Both the position numbers and the translations under genes were made by a program. This document shows, piece after piece, positions 1-7,954 of a stretch of DNA of 12,500 nt. Below the pieces are notes generated by a model. That model ran no database searches. It saw only the letters and a list, made by a program, of their open reading frames with translations, and was not told where the DNA came from. The first letter of the stretch is position 1; each line of letters opens with the position of its first letter. Source of the stretch: Neocallimastix lanati (nom. inval.) (lineage: Eukaryota; Neocallimastigomycota; Neocallimastigomycetes; Neocallimastigales; Neocallimastigaceae); assembly GCA_016946835.1 (NCBI GenBank), contig JACVTC010000241.1, forward strand, positions 32,501 to 45,000. The letters are read 5' to 3'.

Positions 1-254
1 TGAATGTAAATTTAATATTAATAATTTATAAACTTTTAAAATTAAATGGAAAAAAAAATTCGTAAAAAACATATCAAATACTAATAATAGTAATAATAAT
101 CATAGCTCTAATTATAAAAGAATAAGGATAATTAGGATAATACCACTAATACTACTATTAATAATAATTATAATGATAATAACAATAATACTTATGATAA
201 TAATAATAATTATAATAATAGAATATAAAAAAAATTTTTTTTTTGATAATTTAC
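1..254 (-). other. Putative intron of the RRM gene (partial, acceptor outside window)
   Basis: On the minus strand the RRM exon runs into GTAAATTATC, a plausible fungal 5' splice donor. The next 250 bases are A/T-only low complexity, with no continuation of the RRM (no 'YGxI' strand and no RNP1-like KGYGFV) in any minus-strand frame. The simplest reading is that the intron fills the left edge and exon 2 lies outside. The alternative is a gene truncated by decay, ending at the TAA at 253-251. Confidence 0.55.
79..230. repeat. Imperfect AAT/AAC/GAT trinucleotide tract
   Basis: The tract is built from aat, act, aac, tat and gat triplets, mostly in one phase on the plus strand. Read in that phase it would be Asn/Thr/Asp-rich, but stops (for example in 'aggataattaggataa') and a phase change break it. 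It is probably a microsatellite inside the intron. An eroded poly-Asn coding tract is the alternative. Confidence 0.6.
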
Positions 255-1102
255 TGTTTACAAAGTTCTTGAAGGGATTCATCGTTAATTTCAGGTTTTA
301 ATCCTTTAATATATAAGTTATTTGTTGTTTGCTTATTCTTATTAAAGTTATCATTAAAACGACTATTTGGATTGTTGAAATGATGATTTTTGTTATAATG
401 CATACGATGATTATTCATTGGACCAGGACCGGCATTCATTGTAGGAACTAATGGAGCAAAACCATGACTTGGTGAAGCATAAGGTTGAGCAACATTAAAA
501 TTTGATGGCATTATTGGTAATGGTGAAGGAGAAAGTTGTGGTGGATAAAATGGGATTCTTGGCATAGCAGACATTGTTGTCATGGGAGGTGGTGGAATAG
601 CTGATGTTGGAAGATTAGAAGATGGAGTAGGTAATCCATTTGGATCAGAAGTTGAGATCATTTCATTGGTTGGGGTAGTATTGGAACTATTACTTGGTAT
701 TCTACTCATTGGAATCATTGAAGTAGGTACAGGAGTTGGATGAGGTGAGGAATAAATAGCATTAGTAGTAGCTGTTGGTACTGGATTGACGGTGTGAGGG
801 ACTTGGGCTTGAACTGGTTGATAAAATGAACCTTCGGCAGTTGTTTGCATTGGAATGTATGGATATGGAATAAATCCATTATAATTATAATACATAATTG
901 GAGAAGATATATTTTGCTCTTTACCAACTGTATTTTCATTATTACCATTCAACATTTCATTGACGTTACTTCCTTCCATTTTCGGTTGAGATGTTATTTC
1001 CATTTCTGATTTACCATTTTCATTTTCTGAACTCATAAATGTGAAATTTGTTTTTTTAACTTCAATAGTATTATTGTTTAAATTATTAATTGTTTCAACC
1101 AT
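251..1102 (-). CDS. RNA-binding protein with RRM, RBMS/MSSP-like, first exon (partial gene)
   Basis: The open frame starts with ATG at 1102 in a favourable context (aaagATGg) and gives 283 residues. Residues 1-60 are polar and Asn/Glu-rich. Residues about 70-230 are a disordered Pro/Ser/Thr/Met-rich linker, and 231-258 are His/Asn/Arg-rich. Residues 261-283 begin an RRM: NNLYIKGLKPEINDESLQEL carries an RNP2 motif (LYIKGL, 263-268) followed by helix 1. This fits the RBMS/MSSP group, where NLYIRGL is followed by 'LCQPYGKI'. The RRM is cut after about 25 of the usual 75-80 residues. The reading stops at TAA 253-251, but the bases across it (CA|GTAAAT on the minus strand) make a good 5' splice site, so exon 1 probably ends at 255 in phase 2 and the gene continues off the left edge. 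Its likely role is binding single-stranded A/U-rich RNA. Base composition is clearly more GC-rich than the surroundings, as expected for a real exon. The RRM call is strong; the RBMS subfamily is inference. Confidence 0.85.
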   Translation of the reverse strand: MVETINNLNNNTIEVKKTNFTFMSSENENGKSEMEITSQPKMEGSNVNEMLNGNNENTVGKEQNISSPIMYYNYNGFIPYPYIPMQTTAEGSFYQPVQAQVPHTVNPVPTATTNAIYSSPHPTPVPTSMIPMSRIPSNSSNTTPTNEMISTSDPNGLPTPSSNLPTSAIPPPPMTTMSAMPRIPFYPPQLSPSPLPIMPSNFNVAQPYASPSHGFAPLVPTMNAGPGPMNNHRMHYNKNHHFNNPNSRFNDNFNKNKQTTNNLYIKGLKPEINDESLQELCKQ

Positions 1103-1712
1103 CTTTAATGTAAATTGTTTATTTGTTGTTAATATAAATATCGTTTTTAAAAAAAGATGAATAAAATTTTAATGTTATAATCTTGTATATTTTAATATTT
1201 ATTTTTAAAATCTTTTTTATTTAAACTATAAATAATAATATTTTTTGTTTCTTTTTTTTTTTTTTTTTTGTATTGAATAAATAAACTTACTTTAATATGC
1301 CTTTTATATATATATATAAATCAATATATAATATTTTCGTATTTCTAAATTGTTAGATAAAAGATAAAAAATAAATGTTAATGGAATAATTTTAAATATT
1401 AAATATTATTATTATTTTTTTTATTCTTTAAATCCAAAAAAAATGTAATTACAATAATATTATCAAGAATTATAATAAATCAATTATTTATTACTTTTTA
1501 AACAATATATATTCCTGTTTTTACTGAAAACAATTTATCTTTAATTTATTTTTTTCTTTTTTATTAATTTAAAATGAAACTGAATAAGCTTTTTATTGAA
1601 CCTATTCCTTCTTATTTCATTTAAATTTTTTGATGAGTACTTTTTTGGTATTATTACTTTTTTTTATTTGAAATATTATTCAGAAAAAAAAATAATAATT
1701 AAAATACTAATG

Positions 1713-1739
1713 TTTTTTTTTTTTTTTTTTTTTTTTTTT
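1713..1739. repeat. Poly-T run (27 nt)
   Basis: Twenty-seven consecutive T, the longest homopolymer in the window. Runs like this resist nucleosome wrapping in eukaryotes and are a frequent source of assembly error. It sits upstream of both divergent genes. Confidence 0.95.
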
Positions 1740-1808
1740 GTTATTAATATTGTTATTATATACGAAATACTATATGATTGATATTGATTAAAAGTTAAAT
1801 ATTTATTA

Positions 1809-1828
1809 TTTCTTTCTTTCTTTCTTTC
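1809..1828. repeat. (TTTC)n microsatellite
   Basis: Five uninterrupted TTTC units, followed by a T run and TTATTA-type repeats. Pure simple repeat with no further signal. Confidence 0.9.
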
Positions 1829-2170
1829 TTTTTTTATTATTATTTATTATTATTTAATTAAATTGTATAAAAATGAAATGCAATTTTAATAAATAAATAA
1901 ATAAAGTAAAAAAGAAAATAGAAAAAGAAAATAAAGAACTTTTAAATGATTAAAAAGTTTTATTATAGAAATATAAAATTAACTTTAATTCTTTTAAAAA
2001 AAAAAAAAAAAATTAAAATAAAATTAAATGAATCTTATATATTATATTATAAATAATATAATATATATAATAATTTTTTTTTACGAAGAAAGAAATAATA
2101 AAAAAAAAATAAAAAATGAAAAATGAAAGTAAAAATTAAAATAAAAGATACAAAAGAAACAATTAAAAAG

Positions 2171-2390
2171 GTCAATAAATAATTAAATAATAAATAATAA
2201 ATAATAAATAATAAATAATATATATAATAAATAATATATATAATAAATAATGTATATAATAAATAATATATATAATAAATAAAATATAATAAATAAATAC
2301 AAAATAATAAATAATATATAATAAATAATATATAATAAATAATATATAATAAATAATATATAATAAATAATACATAACAAATAATATTCA
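2171..2390. repeat. Compound minisatellite, 7-, 16- and 14-bp units
   Basis: The left part repeats TAAATAA (period 7). It is followed by about four copies of a 16-mer taataaataatatata, one of them with a g replacing an a. After a short interruption (aaatacaaaa) come about four to five copies of a 14-mer taataaataatata. The two longer units differ by one 'ta' step, consistent with replication slippage from a common ancestor that includes the heptamer found further right. The minus strand lacks stops over much of this stretch, giving spurious I/Y/L/F open frames. Confidence 0.85.
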
Positions 2391-2543
2391 AAAGAAAAAA
2401 AGGGAAAAATAATATTGAATATTAACATACTAATACTTGTATTATCTAAATAGAATAAACTGTAGTTCACCATATATTATATAATATATGGATTAGAGTA
2501 TAAAATAAATTTATAAGATTCTTTCTTTTTATATCTAAATTAA

Positions 2544-2591
2544 AAATAAATAGATAAATAAATAAATAAATAGATAGATAAATAAATAAAT
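2544..2591. repeat. (AAAT)n / (GATA)n microsatellite
   Basis: A tetranucleotide tract of aaat units with three interspersed agat units, about 350 bases upstream of the central gene. Simple repeat only. Confidence 0.85.
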
Positions 2592-2829
2592 GAGAATAAT
2601 TGGTAATTTAGGAGATATAATATATTGGAAATTATATTCATTTATATTATATATTTACAATGGAATATATGGATAATTCATATATATACATTATAGATTA
2701 TTTTAAAATATATATATATATATTTTTTTTTTTTGAAAAGATATATTTTTATAAATATGACTTATAAATATATAATAGAAAAATTTTATAATTTAAACTC
2801 TTTATTAGAGCGTTAAATAATATAAAAAT

Positions 2830-2853
2830 TTTATTTATTTATTTATTTATTTA
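2830..2853. repeat. (TTTA)n microsatellite
   Basis: About six TTTA units ending some 60 bases before the ATG at 2917, probably within the promoter or 5' UTR of that gene. Confidence 0.85.
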
Positions 2854-2916
2854 TAAAATGATTTTATGCGTATAAATAAATGTTAAAATACAATTATTTT
2901 AGAAAAGTTTATAAAA

Positions 2917-3621
2917 ATGTCAAAAACTTATGAAGAAAATACTAAAGATTTTTATAATGAATTAAATGGTGAATGTGATCCTGAAAAATTATTATATATT
3001 GCAAAACAGGGTATATTTTTGAAAGAGCCATTATTTAAATATAAAAAAATAAAAAATCATGAATTTGTTGTAGATATAAGTGTAATAAGTAATCAATTTT
3101 TTTTAATAAATAATAATAAACAATACAATAGATTAAAATATTTTTTTAAAAAAAATTATTATATTTATAATAAATATCGTCACTTAAATCGTTTTTGTTG
3201 TTCTAGTTGTTCTTTAATTATTATTAATAAATATTTTATTGATAAATTATTTAATGGGAAAGATGAAAAGTTTCTAAAAGAAGTTATAGTAAATAGAGGC
3301 ATAAGTTTTTATTTATTGTGCTTGTATAATTATTCATATATATATACTAAAACATTTATTTTGTTTTATTCTGATACTATTAATATACCTGCAGTACCGG
3401 ATATGACTTTTTATATTTTTAAATATTTTTATTCTAATACACATAAGTATTTACTAGAAAATTTAATAAAAATAAAGGAAAAAAATATTGGAGATATTTT
3501 AATGAAGATAATTATTGAATTTGGTAATGATATTAATATATTGAATTACTGTTTAGATAAAATTAAACAATATAATATAAAAATTGAAAGTATTGGTGGC
3601 TATAGAGTTCCAATGCATTAA
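2917..3621 (+). CDS. Unrecognised protein, N-terminal open part of a probably broken gene
   Basis: The ATG at 2917 (context aaaaATGtc) opens 234 codons ending in TAA at 3619-3621. Composition is coding-like: Gly, Glu, Asp, Cys, Arg and Pro occur at sensible intervals, unlike the flanking repeats. Landmarks are a short acidic start, a Cys cluster NRFCCSSCS at about residues 91-99, an aromatic Tyr/Phe-rich helical middle (about 130-180), and a basic helical stretch ending GGYRVPMH at 227-234. The end has faint ankyrin-repeat features (ILNYCLDKI.. then G-x-x-x-P-M-H, like GxTPLH, with FETLKYY after the stop), but this is weak. There is no signal peptide and no clear membrane segment. The reading continues in the same frame beyond the stop, so the 234-residue product is probably a truncation of a longer ancestral protein. 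Function is unknown. Confidence 0.6.
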   Translation: MSKTYEENTKDFYNELNGECDPEKLLYIAKQGIFLKEPLFKYKKIKNHEFVVDISVISNQFFLINNNKQYNRLKYFFKKNYYIYNKYRHLNRFCCSSCSLIIINKYFIDKLFNGKDEKFLKEVIVNRGISFYLLCLYNYSYIYTKTFILFYSDTINIPAVPDMTFYIFKYFYSNTHKYLLENLIKIKEKNIGDILMKIIIEFGNDINILNYCLDKIKQYNIKIESIGGYRVPMH

Positions 3622-4224
3622 TGCTTTGAAACTCTAAAGTATTATTCAGATAGATTTTGTATAAAAAATCATTTATATTTAAAATGTGAAGATAAAAATG
3701 CTGAAGAATTTATTAATACTTGTTTTACTGATGAATTTTTAAATGATTTCCATACCTTAAGTTTCATAATAAATTTTCTAAAAAATATAATATTGATTTT
3801 TATAAAATAGATAAAAAATATGAAGTAATTGATATAAATAAAAATAATACTAATGAAAAGGAAACTAATAAAAAGGAAACTAATAAAAAGGAATATATTT
3901 ATGATATTCCAAGTCAGTTAATAAATATAATTGATCCTCAGTATAAAGTCATATGTATTAAATCCTAGAGATATAAATTTTGATTTTATTAAGAAATATT
4001 TAAAAAATTACAAAAGAATTGATAGAATATTAAAGGATCCTAATTATATATTAAATTTAGATGTAGTTATCAATAATTATACTGATTGTTTGATAATAAA
4101 ATTATGTTATTTAGCATCACTGATTCATAATAATTATAGTAAATTTATAATTCATGCAATAATTTATAATGATAAATATTGGTATATTGTTTATAGAAAA
4201 AATATCATTTATTTATTTATTTAA
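3622..4224 (+). pseudogene. Downstream remainder of the 2917 gene, broken by a stop and two frameshifts
   Basis: Right after TAA 3619-3621 the same frame stays open as CFETLKYYSDRFCIKNHLYL and onward to about 3762. Coding-like sequence then continues two bases over (frame of 3765: HNKFSKKYNIDFYKIDKKYE), including a 15-bp tandem duplication encoding KETNK twice (3861-3890), until TAG at 3966. At about 3946-3949 it returns to the original frame (SYVLNPRDINFDFIKKYLKN) and runs to a TAA at 4222-4224. The -1 and +1 shifts compensate, giving about 435 codons overall. No GT...AG intron explains the breaks. The last residues come from a TTTA microsatellite, so the true C-terminus may be lost. Either this is a young pseudogene, or the two indels are sequencing errors and only the TAA is a real lesion. 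Confidence 0.6.
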
Positions 4225-4341
4225 AATTATATATTAATTTATTAATAATTACTGGACAGAAAAACTTTAAAATTCATAAATTAATTACTATTTATTATTA
4301 AATATTTTTTTGGCTTTTGTAAATATAATTGTTTCAAACAT

Positions 4342-4930
4342 ATAAATAAATAATAAATAATAAATAATAAATAATAAATAATAAATAATAAATAATAAAT
4401 AATAAATAATAAATAATAAATTATAAATAATAAATAATAAATAATAAATAATAAATAATAAATAATAAATAATAAATAATAAATTATAAATAATAAATAA
4501 TAAATAATAAATAATAAATAATAAATAATAAATAATAAATAATAAATAATAAATAATAAATAATAAATAATAAATAATAATAATAAATAATTATATAATA
4601 TATAATAAATAATTATATAATAAATAATTATAATAAATAATAAATAATAAATAATAATAATAAAATAATAAATAATAAATAATAAATAATAAATAATAAA
4701 TAATAAATAATAAATAATAAATAATAAATAATAAATAATAAATAATAAATAATAAATAATAAATAATAAATAATTATATAATATATAATAAATAATTATA
4801 TAATAAATAATTATAATAAATAATTATAATAAATAATAAATAATAAATAATAAATAATAAATAATAAATAATAAATAATAAATAATAAATAATAAATAAT
4901 AAATAATAAATAATAAATAATAAATAATAA
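4342..4930. repeat. Heptamer TAAATAA minisatellite, array 1
   Basis: About 590 bases of period-7 TAAATAA repeats. Two islands break the array, each holding a ttatataatatataataaat segment (from 4591 and 4774, 183 bases apart) followed by further 'aattataataaat' pieces. A minor variant, ataaattataaataa, also recurs near 4417 and 4482. The recurrence of whole interrupted blocks shows higher-order duplication rather than simple slippage alone. It starts about 120 bases after the broken central gene. Confidence 0.95.
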
Positions 4931-5465
4931 TTAATAATTAATAAATATTAAATTTAATTATTATATAACATATAATAAATAATAAATAAATAGATATTAA
5001 TTTATATATATTAACTATTAGTATTATTCTCCATAGATTAAAGATTAATTGTTTTTGATTAAATAGGATATATAGAAATAGATAGGTCATCATATATTCT
5101 AATATATTGACATTTAATGTAAAAAAAAATTAAATTGTACAATTGATTATTTATTATCACAAAACTTTTTTATTTATTTAGATATAAATTAATTAATAGA
5201 TTCTTATATCTCAAAAATAGACATACTCCATAACACAAAATAGACAGACACAGAAAAATGAAAAGACATGAAGGGATGAAAATTTAAATTTAAAATTTTA
5301 TTTTATTATCTTTTTAATTTTATATCTATCATCATTACAGATGAACAAATTTAAAAGAAAAAGGGTTAAAGAAACTTTTTATTGAGTAGAAAATTATTAT
5401 ATTATATTTTTAAGCTATTAATTATTAATTTTTTAAATAATAAATATCTTATATAGAGCTAAACA
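4931..5465. other. Intergenic A/T-rich spacer, no gene seen
   Basis: This is unique sequence between two satellite arrays. A stretch at 5220-5290 is slightly less A/T-biased (gacatactccataacacaaa and on), but all six frames close quickly. A pyrimidine-rich run ending in cag at about 5340, followed by ATG and 13 codons, resembles a 3' splice site plus a tiny exon. It is too short to call. Confidence 0.6.
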
Positions 5466-5999
5466 TAATAAAATAAAATAAAATAAATAATGAAGTAATA
5501 TAAAAGAGTAAAGTATTAATAAAAATAAAATAAAATAAAATAAAATATAATAAAATAAAATAGAATAAAATAAAATAAAATAAAATAAAATAAATAATGA
5601 AGTAATATAAAAAAGTAAAGTATTAATAAAAATAAAATAAAATAAAATAAAATAAAATAAAATAAAATAAAATAAATAATGAAGTAATATAAAAGAGTAA
5701 AGTATTAATAAAAATAAAATAAAATAAAATAAAATAAAATAAAATAAAATAAAATAAAATAAAATAAAATAAAATAAAATAAAATAAAATAAAATAAAAT
5801 AAAATAAAATAAAATAAAATAAAATAAAATAAAATAAAATAAAATAAAATAAAATAAAATAAAATAAAATAAAATAAAATAAAATAAAATAAAATAAAAT
5901 AAAATAAAATAAAATAAAATAAAATAAAATAAAATAAAATAAAATAAAATAAAATAAAATAAAATAAAATAAAATAAAATAAAATAAAATAAAATAAAA
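5466..5999. repeat. Pentamer TAAAA satellite with three embedded cassettes
   Basis: Period-5 AAAAT/TAAAA repeats fill the region. In the left half, three copies of a non-repeat cassette (aataatgaagtaatataaaa, then agtaaagtattaataaa) begin with tgaagtaat at 5491, 5598 and 5680, so spacings are 107 and 82 bases. Copy 2 differs from copies 1 and 3 by one base (aaaaaag for aaaagag). The right half, about 5710-5999, is a pure array of about 58 units ending abruptly at gaaatttag. Array lengths between cassettes differ, so the pentamers expand independently of the cassettes. Confidence 0.95.
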
Positions 6000-6013
6000 G
6001 AAATTTAGTTATC

Positions 6014-6033
6014 TTTTTTTTTTTTTTTTTTTT
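6014..6033. repeat. Poly-T run (20 nt)
   Basis: Twenty consecutive T just right of the pentamer array. It marks the change from repeat to unique sequence. Confidence 0.95.
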
Positions 6034-6300
6034 GTGCTATTTAGTAAGCTATTTCTGTATTTATTCGTACAAATAAAATTATTAAATATATAAAAAAAAT
6101 TAATAAATTTCAACTTTATTTTATAATAAAATCAAAAATTAACCAACAGAATACTTAAAAAAAAAAGCCTTTTATTATTTATATAATTTAATTATATTTA
6201 ATTTAATTTTTAAATTTCCATTTTTTTAAATTTTGGTTAATTAAAATTATTTAAATTTTAATTGGTTTGATTGTTGTGAAAAAATAACAGATAGTAATAC
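6034..6300. other. A/T-rich spacer between satellites, no gene seen
   Basis: Unique A/T-rich sequence with short complementary runs (for example aattttggttaattaaaatt near 6230-6250). No frame stays open beyond chance length. Confidence 0.55.
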
Positions 6301-6724
6301 TAAATAAATAATAAATAATAAATAATAAATAATAAATAATAAATAATAAATAATAAGTAATAAATAATAAATAATAAATAATAAATAATAAATAATAAAT
6401 AATTGAATAATAATAATAAATAATAAATAATAAATAATAAATAATAAATAATAAATAATAAATAATAAATAATAAATAATAAATAATAAATAATAAATAA
6501 TAAATAATAAATAATAAATAATAAATAATAAATAATAAATAATAAATAATAAATAATAAATAATAAATAATAAATAATAAATAATAAATAATAAATAATA
6601 AATAATAAATAATAAATAATAAATAATAAATAATAAATAATAAATAATAAATAATAAATAATAAATAATAAATAATAAATAATAAATAATAAATAATTGA
6701 ATAATAATAATAAATAATAAATAA
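6301..6724. repeat. Heptamer TAAATAA minisatellite, array 2
   Basis: This is the purest heptamer array. A single g variant lies near 6356, and two identical islands start with aattgaataataataataa at 6401 and 6695. The islands are 294 bases apart, exactly 42 heptamers, so the intervening array is in register on both sides. The same unit forms arrays at 4342-4930 and, in inverted orientation, at 7087-7390. Confidence 0.95.
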
Positions 6725-7086
6725 AAATTAATTTTAATTCATATGTATAATGGTTATTTTATGAATTATTATTCAATTAAGCATAGAATAGATATAAACT
6801 AATGATAGTAGTAAATTGCTTAATTTCAACACAAAAACACTTACAATAAATAATAATAAAGATATAAATTTACCAAAAATTTTTTTTGTACTAATATTTG
6901 ATAATAACTAATAATTAATAATAACGAATATTATAGCGTTATAATATTATTATTTAAAAAAGAAAAAATTAAAATTTATTAATTATTTGTGGATTTAGGA
7001 TAACTATTGTTAATAACTATTTTTTTTTATATATAATTTGATTAATATAATTAAATGATTAATTAATTATTAAATGAGTTTATCTG
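6725..7086. other. A/T-rich spacer between inverted heptamer arrays, no gene seen
   Basis: About 360 bases of unique sequence form the potential loop between array 2 and the oppositely oriented array 3. The part at 6745-6850 is a little more mixed in composition, but no frame looks coding on either strand. Confidence 0.6.
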
Positions 7087-7390
7087 TTTATTATTTATTA
7101 TTTATTATTTAATATTTAGTATTTAATTATTTATTAATTATTATTTATTATTTATTATTTATTATTTATTATTTATTATTTATTATTTATTATTTATTAT
7201 TTATTATTTATTATTTATTATTTATTATTTATTATTTATTATTTATTATTTATTATTTATTATTTATTATTATTATTTATTATTTATTATTTATTAGTTA
7301 TTATTTATTATTTATTAGTTATTATTTATTATTTATTATTTATTATTTATTATTTATTATTTATTATTTATTATTTATTATTTATTATTA
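7087..7390. repeat. Heptamer TTATTTA minisatellite, array 3 (inverted)
   Basis: Period-7 repeats of the exact reverse complement of arrays 1 and 2. The left edge is degenerate (taatatttagtatttaatt). Two g variants (ttattagttatt, g at 7297 and 7318) lie 21 bases apart, or three units, indicating a local three-unit duplication. The plus strand has no stop codon in this repeat, so long I/Y/L/F frames here are meaningless. Confidence 0.95.
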
Positions 7391-7402
7391 AATATAATTT
7401 AG

Positions 7403-7708
7403 ATTATAGATAGAGTTAAAGATAATTTTATGTTATTAAATAAAATGTTCAATCTAATTAATAAAAATTATTATAATAAAGTTAATAATAATAATAAAAT
7501 ATTATTATTAACACGAGATTAAAAAATTATTGAATATTGTTGAATAATGCAATATGTAATATTCATTATTATATAGTTAACTTTTTTACATTCTCTAATT
7601 TATGAAAATTTTTATTCAATGATAGAAAAAACTAATAAAGATTTTAACATTGTCAACTATATTGATATGTACAAGTTTCATTCTTATTATTATGTAATTC
7701 AAAGTGCA
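7403..7708 (+). pseudogene. Possible coding remnant with three in-frame stops
   Basis: One plus-strand frame (codons starting 7403) reads with coding-like composition: an opening with DRVKDNFMLLNKMFNLINKN, then stops at 7520, 7541 and 7574, then LTFLHSLIYENFYSMIEKTN and a Tyr-rich end closing with TAA at 7706-7708. Acidic and basic residues are balanced and the same frame is kept on both sides of the stops, which suggests a decayed gene. However, 300 bases at this A/T content can produce such readings by chance. No family is recognised. A relation to the broken gene at 2917-4224, also Tyr/Asn/Ile-rich, is possible but not shown. Confidence 0.25.
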
Positions 7709-7780
7709 TAATCTAAATTTTTTTTTCTTAAAAATTTATAATTGAGAAAAGAAATGCTATTATAAATAATAAAAATAATA

Positions 7781-7920
7781 TAATAAATAATAAATAATAA
7801 ATAATAAATAAATAATAAATAATAAATATTAATAGAAAAGAGTATTTATTAATAAATAATAAATAAAAAATAATAAATAATAAATAATAAATGAATAAAT
7901 AATAATAATAATAATAATAG
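7781..7920. repeat. Degenerate heptamer TAAATAA tract, array 4
   Basis: Two short runs of the same TAAATAA unit (about 7781-7828 and 7855-7895) are separated by aatattaatagaaaagagta and end in an (AAT)n tail. It looks like an old or collapsing copy of the larger arrays, about 35 bases before the strong palindrome. Confidence 0.8.
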
Positions 7921-7954
7921 TATTAATTATTGTAAATAATAAAATATAACCTCT

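Larger units (their letters stand above)
1103..2916. other. Divergent intergenic region, no gene seen
   Basis: This 1.8-kb spacer lies between the minus-strand RRM gene and the plus-strand gene at 2917, so both 5' flanks and promoters should be in it. The sequence is almost pure A/T. It has T runs at 1252-1269 and 1713-1739, a TTTC run, an A run near 1999, and AAAT/GATA-type repeats. TATA-like strings are everywhere, so none can be chosen as a promoter. Open stretches inside it (1596-1781 plus, 2047-2473 minus) are I/Y/L/F-only translations of simple repeats and are not genes. Confidence 0.7.

Noticed and set aside
715-948. Minus-strand 77-residue frame inside the RRM gene
   Set aside because: It is a shadow frame of the well-supported Pro/Ser/Thr-rich exon.
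1596-1781. Plus-strand 61-residue open frame
   Set aside because: It is mostly Phe/Ile encoded by T runs, including a 27-base homopolymer, with no coding-like balance.
2047-2473. Three overlapping minus-strand open frames of 67-114 residues
   Set aside because: They translate simple repeats into Ile/Tyr/Leu/Phe only; the repeat has no stops on this strand, so the frames are expected without a gene.
4342-4930. CRISPR-like or telomeric array
   Set aside because: The units are 7 bases with no unique spacers, so not CRISPR. The unit lacks the G-rich strand of telomeres and sits between genes.
5330-5388. Possible 3' splice site followed by a 14-residue exon
   Set aside because: The pyrimidine run plus cag is suggestive, but the open piece is too short and no partner exon is visible.
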